From NCBI GenBank assembly GCA_946477855.1, contig CAMKZU010000001.1, forward strand, positions 1 through 64,000: a stretch of DNA of 64,000 nucleotides, read 5' to 3'. Positions 56,634-64,000 of this stretch are shown here, one piece after another. Under the pieces are notes generated by a model. It had not been told where the DNA came from and did not search any database. It worked only from the letters and a program-made list of their open reading frames with translations. Source of the DNA: an uncultured Lactobacillus sp. (GTDB lineage Bacteria; Bacillota; Bacilli; Lactobacillales; Lactobacillaceae). The translations under genes and the position numbers were made by a program. Position 1 is the stretch's first letter, and every line of letters begins with the position of its first letter.

Positions 56634-56702
56634 TTAGGTATACATTGTCAGCAAAATAATTTGTGACAAAATCGAAATATGCTGATTGCTAATTCGTCTC
56701 AT
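56634..56702 (-). CDS. 22-aa upstream ORF / leader peptide candidate
   Basis: ggaggaaaaagcaATG AGA CGA ATT... = MRRISNQHISILSQIILLTMYT*, 28 nt before PTS IIC start; below ORF-track cutoff. Confidence 0.5.
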   Translation of the reverse strand: MRRISNQHISILSQIILLTMYT

Positions 56703-56833
56703 TGCTTTTTCCTCCTTAAAATTAATTATTAAGTATTTTATCATCTTATTTAAAAAAGTACACAAAAAAGTTAAAAATAATTTAATTTTTGCTTTTAGAT
56801 ATCATTTGAAACACCTATTTATCAACCGCATAA

Positions 56834-56870
56834 AAAGTCTAATCTCAATATTGTGAGATTAGACTTTTTT
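56834..56870. terminator. Bidirectional terminator
   Basis: aaaagtctaatctcaatattgtgagattagactttttt. Confidence 0.85.
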
Positions 56871-56876
56871 AACTAT

Positions 56877-58253
56877 TTAAACTGATTTAATTTGAACTAT
56901 ACCATCAACTACCGCAAATGATAAACCATAACAGGTATTTTTCTGAATCCGACAGCTCAATACAACACCAGCAATTTCTATAACAGCAATAGTATCGTCA
57001 ATCAATAAAGAAATATCATATTCTTTATTAGGAACCAAATTAACTTGTCTGGACAAACCAATATTTAACATTTGGTACCATCTTAAATTTGGTGTTCTTC
57101 TAACACTTAGTTGCTGTTTATTGAGATCAATATTGAATTCATAGCCCTCTTTGGTATCAGAATTTTCAAAGAATATCAAGGAGAAACTTTTGGTGCCAGG
57201 TTCATACACAATTTTATTTTTCAGTAAATAATGTTTTTTAGGCTGATTACCTTGAAGTTGAGTTTCTGTCCTTTTATATTTTGATTTTATTTTTTGAGAT
57301 TCAAAACTATATCTTTCTGAAACAGTATTAATTAAAGTATCTGGAATTGACGTTTTTAATGATCCATCATTATTCTGAGTAATTTTCAAAGGTAAAAAGG
57401 TACCACCCCATAAATAATTATTTTCGTCCTTTCCAGCTTCTTTAGAAGGTACCCAACCAAAAAGATATCTATTTTTTTCATCACTAGCAGTCCTTGCGGC
57501 ATAATAAGCCCTGCCATTAAAGGTATCTTGTTTTGGAAATAACCAGGGTCCCGTAATTTTTTTACTCATCACATAATGAGTAGTCTTATTAAGATCGTAT
57601 TCAGAATAGACCAAGTACCACCAATCTTTTATTTTAAAAATTTGTGGCATTTCAATCATGGTATATAAATTTGGCGTCCAAAAATCTCCTTTAAAAGTCC
57701 AGTCCTGACTATTTTTTGATGTGTAATAAACCAATCTTCCTGTTTTTGCTTTTAAATCAGAAACTAAACGTGTGCCTAATATTAAAATGTATTCTTGATT
57801 ATCGGGGTTCCAGACAATACTGGGATCCCGCCAATTATCTGAATCATAACCAGTTTGTGGCGAAAGTTCTTTTGCAAGTCCATCTTTGTACCAATGAATC
57901 CCGTCTTTGCTTGAAGCTTTCATTAAAACTTGTGATGAGCAACTTTTATTTACAAAATTACGATTATACCCGGTATAAAAAGCTCTTATATTGTTGTTTT
58001 GTTCAAACACACTACCAGCATAAACAAACTCGTCATGATCTTCTTCAGAACCTTTTTTTAAAACTTCACCATATTCTTTATAATGAACAAAATCGCTGGT
58101 TGTAACTAGTTCCCATCCAAAAGGTTCACCAAAAGGCACGGGATTTCTAGTATCTTTTTGAAAATACAAATAAAATAAGTTGTCATGCCTGTTATAAAAT
58201 GGCATACAATCACCAAAAAAGCAGTTTTTAGGTCTATATAAATATTTTTCCAT
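56877..58253 (-). CDS. Divergent GH32/GH43-clan (five-bladed propeller) glycosidase
   Basis: GDCMPFYNRHDNLFYLYF, NWRDPSIVW, IEMPQIFKI; no WMNDPNG and no signal peptide. Confidence 0.8.
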   Translation of the reverse strand: MEKYLYRPKNCFFGDCMPFYNRHDNLFYLYFQKDTRNPVPFGEPFGWELVTTSDFVHYKEYGEVLKKGSEEDHDEFVYAGSVFEQNNNIRAFYTGYNRNFVNKSCSSQVLMKASSKDGIHWYKDGLAKELSPQTGYDSDNWRDPSIVWNPDNQEYILILGTRLVSDLKAKTGRLVYYTSKNSQDWTFKGDFWTPNLYTMIEMPQIFKIKDWWYLVYSEYDLNKTTHYVMSKKITGPWLFPKQDTFNGRAYYAARTASDEKNRYLFGWVPSKEAGKDENNYLWGGTFLPLKITQNNDGSLKTSIPDTLINTVSERYSFESQKIKSKYKRTETQLQGNQPKKHYLLKNKIVYEPGTKSFSLIFFENSDTKEGYEFNIDLNKQQLSVRRTPNLRWYQMLNIGLSRQVNLVPNKEYDISLLIDDTIAVIEIAGVVLSCRIQKNTCYGLSFAVVDGIVQIKSV

Positions 58254-58270
58254 GTCAGTCCTTTCAAAAA

Positions 58271-59101
58271 TTAAAGAATTTTCAAAGCACTTAGTGCAAA
58301 TGACAAAATAACCATTAACACAATTATTTTGTTTGCACTTACCTTTTTTCTAATCAACCAAAAAGTAATCAAAGTGACCGTTAAAGGTATGATTCCAAGC
58401 ATAATTTGATCTAAAATTTTTTGAAGATCAAAACTCATGCTACCCATTTTAAATTTTAAAATAGTTTTCAGAGTAACAGTGCTAAAAGTCATTGCGCCAA
58501 CCATTATCATACCCAAAATGCCGGCAGCTTTAGTAATAATTTTCATATAACCATTTTTATATGCTTTTTGTATAAAATCTCCGCCTAATTCATAACCGTA
58601 CTTTAAGCCGTAATATCTTGCAATGAAATTAGGAATGTTATAGATAACTAAAAATAAAATAGGTCCAAGAATATTCCCTGCTTTTGCTAAACTAATACCA
58701 ATTCCAGCAGCGATTACTCTAATTGTTCCCCAAAATAGAGAATCACCAATTCCGGAAAGTGGTCCCATCAGACTTGCCTTCACGGCATTAATTGAACTTG
58801 GATCAAAATCGACTATATTTTTGTTTTGTTCTTCCATACTAGAAGCAATTCCCATAGGGAAAGGTGCTAAGGCAGGTGTAATATTAAAATATGCTAATCC
58901 CCTTTTTAAAGCTGAAACTCTTGCTGACTTGTCTTCTGGCTTAGGATACAGTTTTCTTATAAATGGCAAGATCATGTATAAGGCTCCCACACCAGCACCG
59001 TTAATATAATTCCATGTGCCCTGGAGTAGAAAAGAACGCCAAAATATTTTTCTAAAAGTTGTTTTATCCATTATTTCAGTTTTAGTTGTTTTATTAGTCA
59101 T
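58271..59101 (-). CDS. Mannose-family PTS IID
   Basis: FWRSFLLQGTWNYINGAG...MEEQNKN...MGPLSGIGDSLFWGT; start at 59101 has gaggagg RBS. Confidence 0.93.
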   Translation of the reverse strand: MTNKTTKTEIMDKTTFRKIFWRSFLLQGTWNYINGAGVGALYMILPFIRKLYPKPEDKSARVSALKRGLAYFNITPALAPFPMGIASSMEEQNKNIVDFDPSSINAVKASLMGPLSGIGDSLFWGTIRVIAAGIGISLAKAGNILGPILFLVIYNIPNFIARYYGLKYGYELGGDFIQKAYKNGYMKIITKAAGILGMIMVGAMTFSTVTLKTILKFKMGSMSFDLQKILDQIMLGIIPLTVTLITFWLIRKKVSANKIIVLMVILSFALSALKIL

Positions 59102-59912
59102 TGAAAAAATCCTCCTCAAGTGAATTATTTGTGTTATCTTCTGATACTGCTTTTGCCTTCGGAGTTTTCATATTTTTAACTTCCAAAATATTCTTATCTA
59201 TTGATGCAAGAATAAACGCTAGTATGATTCCTATTAAGGCAACTGCTATGATAGGTAACTTTAAATAGCTTGAAAGTACAAATCCTAGAAGTAAATACAA
59301 CATATTTCCCTTTTCATAAATCATATTTAACAGTAACGCGATACCTAATGCTGGAAGCATCTGACCCAAAACTGTAAGCCCATTCATAACTACAGGAGGA
59401 ATAGCTTTTACTAAAGCCGATATTGAACCCGAACCTAAATAAATTCCTAAAAAGCCAATAAGTGCATAAACAAGTGGTCCTCCAAATATGCTTAGGTAAT
59501 GTAATCTTTCAATTGATTTACTCTTATCCTCCTCAGCATACTTTTCAAAAGTACTGAGTAAAAGACCACGTATAAAAATAACTAGTTGATTGACAAAAAC
59601 GGCTAAGAGACTAATTGGAACTGCAAGAGATAGTGCAACAGCAACTCCTTGATGATTTAAAATTGCAAAGGCTGTCCCAAATATAGAACCAGTCATAGAA
59701 TCAGAAGGCATTGCACCACCAATTCCACTGATCCCAAGAAAAATCACTTCTAGTGAGGCTCCCATAATAATTCCCGTTTTTAAATCACCTAAAGCAAGTC
59801 CAACAAGCATTGACATAACAAGTGGACGTCTAATCATTGGATCGGACATGCCACAATCGGAAAAATTTCCCACAAACATTATTAACGCTACCCATAAAGC
59901 TGGTACTAACAT
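59094..59912 (-). CDS. Mannose-family PTS IIC
   Basis: MIRRPLVMSMLVGLALGDLKTGIIMGASLEVIFLGISGIGGAMPSD. Confidence 0.93.
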   Translation of the reverse strand: MLVPALWVALIMFVGNFSDCGMSDPMIRRPLVMSMLVGLALGDLKTGIIMGASLEVIFLGISGIGGAMPSDSMTGSIFGTAFAILNHQGVAVALSLAVPISLLAVFVNQLVIFIRGLLLSTFEKYAEEDKSKSIERLHYLSIFGGPLVYALIGFLGIYLGSGSISALVKAIPPVVMNGLTVLGQMLPALGIALLLNMIYEKGNMLYLLLGFVLSSYLKLPIIAVALIGIILAFILASIDKNILEVKNMKTPKAKAVSEDNTNNSLEEDFFND

Positions 59913-59927
59913 TTTTTTACCTCCTTT

Positions 59928-60431
59928 TTATAACAAACTTGATAATTGCACATCTGGATCTGTAGGTACTGGTTGAACGTTAATCTTTATATTTGTCTCT
60001 AGAAGCTTTTTCAAATCTTTTTCATCATCAGGAGTAATGAAAATATTTTTACTTAACTGCTTTTTGCCCTTCATATCTTCTGATCCGACTCTACCGTAAT
60101 TACCCAAATTAATCAGTGGAATATTGGAAACTTTTTTGGCAATTTTTAACGCGTCCTTTGGTTTATTGACAACTACCATAATCTTCAATTTATCGGATTT
60201 GGGATTATTTAATAATTGAATTGCCTTGTCTAAACTAACAAAAAACGGCTTAATTCCTTCTGGTACAGACATTTTTAATGCCATAATCTGTACTTTATTA
60301 TCCAAAATTTCATCATTGGCAACAACAATGCGGTTCACGTTCAAATATCGACTCCAAACAACAGCCACTTGCCCATGAATTAATCTATCATCAACTCTTA
60401 ATAAACTAATCAAAAAAATCATCCTCCTCAT
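59928..60431 (-). CDS. Mannose-family PTS IIB
   Basis: LLRVDDRLIHGQVAVVWSRYLNVNRIVVANDE. Confidence 0.94.
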   Translation of the reverse strand: MRRMIFLISLLRVDDRLIHGQVAVVWSRYLNVNRIVVANDEILDNKVQIMALKMSVPEGIKPFFVSLDKAIQLLNNPKSDKLKIMVVVNKPKDALKIAKKVSNIPLINLGNYGRVGSEDMKGKKQLSKNIFITPDDEKDLKKLLETNIKINVQPVPTDPDVQLSSLL

Positions 60432-60819
60432 TTTCTTCTTCTAATTCAATTCTCTTTATAGTGTTTTTTCCTGCATTAATTGCGTTCTTAAGGCATGAAT
60501 CAATAGGCTCTTTACTCAAAAGAAGATTCAATACCAACATTGAATTCATTCCTGAAACCAGATAAATATTATTTTGAGTCAAAAAACTCATTAACAATGT
60601 ATTTACGCTGCCACCAGGAAAATCTGAAACCAACACGATCTCATCTTTTTTGTTACTATCAAATATAATCTCATCAATTCTTTCTTTTAAAACCGCTGGA
60701 CTCTCCCCTTCTTTCATGCAAAACGCATACAAGTTATTCTGCTTTCCGCTAATCATTTCCACTGAATTTTTAATTCCTTCTGCCAAACTACCATGACTAG
60801 CTAAAACGAATTTTCTCAT
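60406..60819 (-). CDS. Mannose-family PTS IIA
   Basis: MRKFVLASHGSLAEGIKNSVEMISG. Confidence 0.92.
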   Translation of the reverse strand: MRKFVLASHGSLAEGIKNSVEMISGKQNNLYAFCMKEGESPAVLKERIDEIIFDSNKKDEIVLVSDFPGGSVNTLLMSFLTQNNIYLVSGMNSMLVLNLLLSKEPIDSCLKNAINAGKNTIKRIELEEENEEDDFFD

Positions 60820-60850
60820 TCTTTCACCTCCAAGTTGTCACTAATTACTT

Positions 60851-60867
60851 AGCAAGTATCATGCCAA
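60851..60867 (-). promoter_or_regulatory. Sigma-54 (-24/-12) promoter of the man-family PTS operon
   Basis: Minus TTGGCATGATACTTGCT; TGGCAT-N5-TTGC spacing; adjacent sigma-54 activator gene. Confidence 0.85.
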
Positions 60868-60913
60868 CTTATAATAAACACATCTATAACCAGGTTTTTA
60901 AAAATTAAAACGA

Positions 60914-60950
60914 AAAAGGAAGAGCATTTTTGAGCACTTCCTTAAGCAGA
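60914..60950 (-). terminator. Terminator of levR-like gene
   Basis: aaggaagagcatttttgagcacttcctt hairpin. Confidence 0.55.
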
Positions 60951-60954
60951 TTTT

Positions 60955-63546
60955 TTATTCACTGTTTGTTTTAAATAATTCATAAATAAGAGATAATTCA
61001 TAATCGTTTATTTTTATGTTATACTTTTGTTCAATATTGTGAAAAATCTTATCTGCAACATGGTAAAAATCTTTCTCTTCCTTACTTTTTTCTTGAGTAT
61101 CTTTGCTTTCTTGGTCACTAGTTTGATCAAGCATTAAACGTTCCAGCATCAAAGCTAGATGCATGCATAAACTCAATTTAAACTTATTCGTCAAGGTTAC
61201 ATGATAATAGTTTTCAAATTTTGCTACAATTTCTTGAATTTCAGGTATAACTACGTCAGGATTTAGAAAGCGTAGTCTTCCTTTAATACCACCAATAGTG
61301 AAAAATTTAAGCAGTTCGCTGGTTAATTTATCAACATTTTTTTTAGTTTCTCCCATCTCTTTTAACAATTGCCGTAGTCTTTTATCCCCATCTTCGTCCA
61401 TTATGTCATATAAGTTAAGTACATCTAATTCTTTTTGATGATCAACGTTATTTGTAGTCAATATAAAATTAGTATTCTTAAAATATGACAAATCATGTCT
61501 TTGAAGTGTTGACTTTAGCTCATGATAATCCATAGTAATAATTTCAACGTCTGTCTGCAAAACTTTTTGCAAAATCCTTTTTATTTCCTCAGCAAGTCCT
61601 TCACCGGACATACAAGAAACAATAATATTTGCTTTTTGTGAAATTCCTTCAAAATATTTCACACTCATTGTGCTCGGATAACTTTCAGCTTTTTCTGCGA
61701 TTTTTTTGAAACTTTTATTTTGTTGGATTTGCAAACCTAAATCAAGAGCAATTTCCGTAGTTAAATTATTGATTACCAGTAAATCATTATTTAATAACAC
61801 CTTTACTTCCTTATATAAATTACTTAAGGATCCCATATCAAACAATAAAATTGTCCCATCATATTTTCGTCCTTGTTTTCTAATGTAAAGCTCAATTTTT
61901 TGGGCAATTTCGTGATTAGAAACATTAAGTGGCATATCAAATGCTTCAAATATATAGTTGCCACACAATTCATTTACGATTGCACATATGTCAGAGGCAA
62001 CATTGCCACCATGGCAAACCATAATTGCCAAAAGGTTTTGAGATTCAATTTTCCCAGCAATTTCGTCAAAAACTGCATATAAAAAAATGGGTATAAACCA
62101 GTCATTATTGATATCTACTTTGAAACAGCTTCTGATTTGTTTACACAAATAAACCGTTCGTGGATAATGTTTACTTACTAAAGTTAATAAATTAGATATA
62201 TCAGGCAGATCAGGACATTCCTGGATTACAGATAAAACTTTAGCCGCTTCACATAATTTTTGGCTATTAAGGTATTTGAGTATTCCATATTTTTTGCCAA
62301 TTTTTTCAGTAGCAGTTGCTAACTGCTGCATGAGAAACTTTTCGAAATTTTGGTCATATATTAATAAGACGGAATTCCTTTTAATGTCATGTACAAACTG
62401 GTTTAAAACAAGATTTTGCTCAGAAATTTCTCGATTTTTATTTTCATTGTCATACAAAGTGCTTAACAATGTGCTTAAATATTTTTTTGAGTTTTCCTTT
62501 GCTAAATTTACTAATAAGTCTTGAGAATTTGGCTTAAAAACAAGCCAATCAACATTAGGTCCACTTATATTTTTATTATTAGGAATCTCAATAGCCTTCT
62601 TATCAGAAGAATTAAAATTTTCAGCACATAACAATTTAATTTTGTTTGCTAATGAACCTATGTTGCCCTCCTGCTTTTGGTTAACTAAAACTTGAATAGT
62701 ATTAAACGAAATTTTTATTGTCCGATTTATTCTATTTGCTTCATGTTTCAAAAAGAATTCAATTAGCTGATATTTTTCAACAAGTGGTCTTTCAGAAAAT
62801 CCAGGTAAAGCAATTTTTAGGGGAACTCTTCTTAAAAATGTATTCAACAGTTTATCTTCTATTTTTTCCGTTGTTGCAAAAATAAAACGAACATTAACTT
62901 GCTTAAAATGTTTATTTTCGCCTAACGGATAAAACTTACCAGAATCTAGTAAAACAAATAACTTTTCCTGACTTTCCCGAGGCAACCGATGTACCTCATC
63001 TAAAAACAAATAGCCATTATCTGCTTGATCAACCAATCCGGTTTTATCAGTGTCCGCTCCTGTAAAAGCGCCTTTCTTATAGCCAAAAAGGACAGATGAT
63101 AAAAGTTCTGGATTATTAGCATAATCCGCACAATTCAAAACAACAAAATGTGTGCCTTTGTTAATAACTCCTTCTTGTTGCGCATATTTAAAAATTAATG
63201 ATGCTAAATAGCTTTTTCCAGAACCAGATGGTCCAGTAATAATTAAAGGAAAACCACTAGGAGGATAGTTAACAGAAGCTTTACATTGACTAACAATGTT
63301 CTTCAAGCTACCATTTGCTCCAATCAATTGCTCAAAAGCGTCTTGACTATTAGATATCAGTTGCCAATAAACAGGTTTGGTACCCTTTTTAAGCAGTAGT
63401 CCTTCATGATATAATTGTGCCAAATATGAACTAGTTACACCTCGAGAAAGGTTCATTGCTTTTGCAACTTCTTTTGTGGTTACCGCAGATTTATCATTTA
63501 ATAGTTGTCTCAACTTTTCAAATACGCGATACTTTGCTTTTTTCAA
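60955..63546 (-). CDS. levR: LevR/ManR-type sigma-54-dependent activator (AAA+, PRD, EIIA domains)
   Basis: GPSGSGKSYLASLIF; GYKKGAFTGADTDKTGLVDQADNGYLFLDEVHRLP (GAFTGA); C-terminal PRD. Confidence 0.92.
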   Translation of the reverse strand: MKKAKYRVFEKLRQLLNDKSAVTTKEVAKAMNLSRGVTSSYLAQLYHEGLLLKKGTKPVYWQLISNSQDAFEQLIGANGSLKNIVSQCKASVNYPPSGFPLIITGPSGSGKSYLASLIFKYAQQEGVINKGTHFVVLNCADYANNPELLSSVLFGYKKGAFTGADTDKTGLVDQADNGYLFLDEVHRLPRESQEKLFVLLDSGKFYPLGENKHFKQVNVRFIFATTEKIEDKLLNTFLRRVPLKIALPGFSERPLVEKYQLIEFFLKHEANRINRTIKISFNTIQVLVNQKQEGNIGSLANKIKLLCAENFNSSDKKAIEIPNNKNISGPNVDWLVFKPNSQDLLVNLAKENSKKYLSTLLSTLYDNENKNREISEQNLVLNQFVHDIKRNSVLLIYDQNFEKFLMQQLATATEKIGKKYGILKYLNSQKLCEAAKVLSVIQECPDLPDISNLLTLVSKHYPRTVYLCKQIRSCFKVDINNDWFIPIFLYAVFDEIAGKIESQNLLAIMVCHGGNVASDICAIVNELCGNYIFEAFDMPLNVSNHEIAQKIELYIRKQGRKYDGTILLFDMGSLSNLYKEVKVLLNNDLLVINNLTTEIALDLGLQIQQNKSFKKIAEKAESYPSTMSVKYFEGISQKANIIVSCMSGEGLAEEIKRILQKVLQTDVEIITMDYHELKSTLQRHDLSYFKNTNFILTTNNVDHQKELDVLNLYDIMDEDGDKRLRQLLKEMGETKKNVDKLTSELLKFFTIGGIKGRLRFLNPDVVIPEIQEIVAKFENYYHVTLTNKFKLSLCMHLALMLERLMLDQTSDQESKDTQEKSKEEKDFYHVADKIFHNIEQKYNIKINDYELSLIYELFKTNSE

Positions 63547-63693
63547 AAAATCATTTCTTTCTTGTGTAAGCCATTACTTTATCTGTATTTAAACACTTTT
63601 TCGCTTTTTGACCAATAAAATTTAATAAAGAAAAAATGCGGTAGAGCTTGAAATTACAGATTCTCAGGCTTTTCCGCACTTATCTTATTTTTT

Positions 63694-63999
63694 CTATAAC
63701 ATTTCTACCAGGTTAATGATAAATTCACCATAATTTTGAGAATTTATCAGTTTAATCACATTATCAATATTAGTAATAATATCAGACAGTTCATCAAATA
63801 CGCTACGAAATAATTGCTTATTATTGGGATCAATTGCTAAAGCTATTACTAAATAAACCTTATTATTATCACTCCATTCAATTCCTTTGGGATTAATAAC
63901 GACAAAACCACGACTTTTTCTGGCAGTCATATTCAATGAATGTGGTATTGCTACTTTGTCAAAAGCTGTAGACGACAAGTTTTCACGTTGTTTAAGCAA
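63694..63999 (-). CDS. EIIA (fructose/Ntr-type) domain, C-terminal part; gene runs off the window
   Basis: VAIPHSLNMTARKSRGFVVINPKGIEW...YLVIALAID; N-terminus lies beyond 64000. Confidence 0.75.
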   Translation of the reverse strand: MLKQRENLSSTAFDKVAIPHSLNMTARKSRGFVVINPKGIEWSDNNKVYLVIALAIDPNNKQLFRSVFDELSDIITNIDNVIKLINSQNYGEFIINLVEML

Positions 64000-64000
64000 C

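Overview
AT-rich Firmicutes chromosome segment. Gene content (F1F0 ATP synthase, mbl/rodA block, SLAP-domain surface proteins, many PTS/glycosidase loci) fits the Lactobacillus delbrueckii-group genus Lactobacillus, possibly an insect-gut lineage; the species is inference. 0.2-10.6 kb: one minus-strand gene for a ~3,455-aa YSIRK/beta-helix/DUF1542-like repeat adhesin ending in SLAP domains. 11.2-11.46 kb: promoter + closed-stem structured RNA + terminator (6S-like candidate). 11.5-27.8 kb: conserved core (uspA, rodA/ftsW-like, DUF2969, yidD, mbl, DUF1146, atpCDGAHFEB, upp, Sua5, prmC, prfA, tdk, murT). 27.9-30.7 kb: three-gene minus-strand cassette (RES-domain protein with zinc-finger-like N-terminus, sce7725-like protein, sce7726-like PD-(D/E)XK-like protein), the best candidate for a poorly described system. 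30.9-35.6 kb: ABC exporter, BglG-type antiterminator and beta-glucoside PTS. 35.7-39.0 kb: membrane-anchored SLAP protein and two unknown genes, all interrupted by homopolymer frameshifts or an in-frame stop. 39.8-39.9 kb: promoter-driven tRNA-Gln(CTG)/tRNA-Glu(CTC) pair. 40-64 kb: carbohydrate catabolic loci (a second BglG/PTS/GH1 locus with an almost identical RAT antiterminator site, AraC/PTS/GH1, GH3-GH78-phosphoglucomutase operon, PTS IIC with a 22-codon upstream ORF, divergent GH32-like gene with man-family PTS, LevR activator and a sigma-54 promoter). All calls were made by eye from sequence and the supplied translations; no database search was run.
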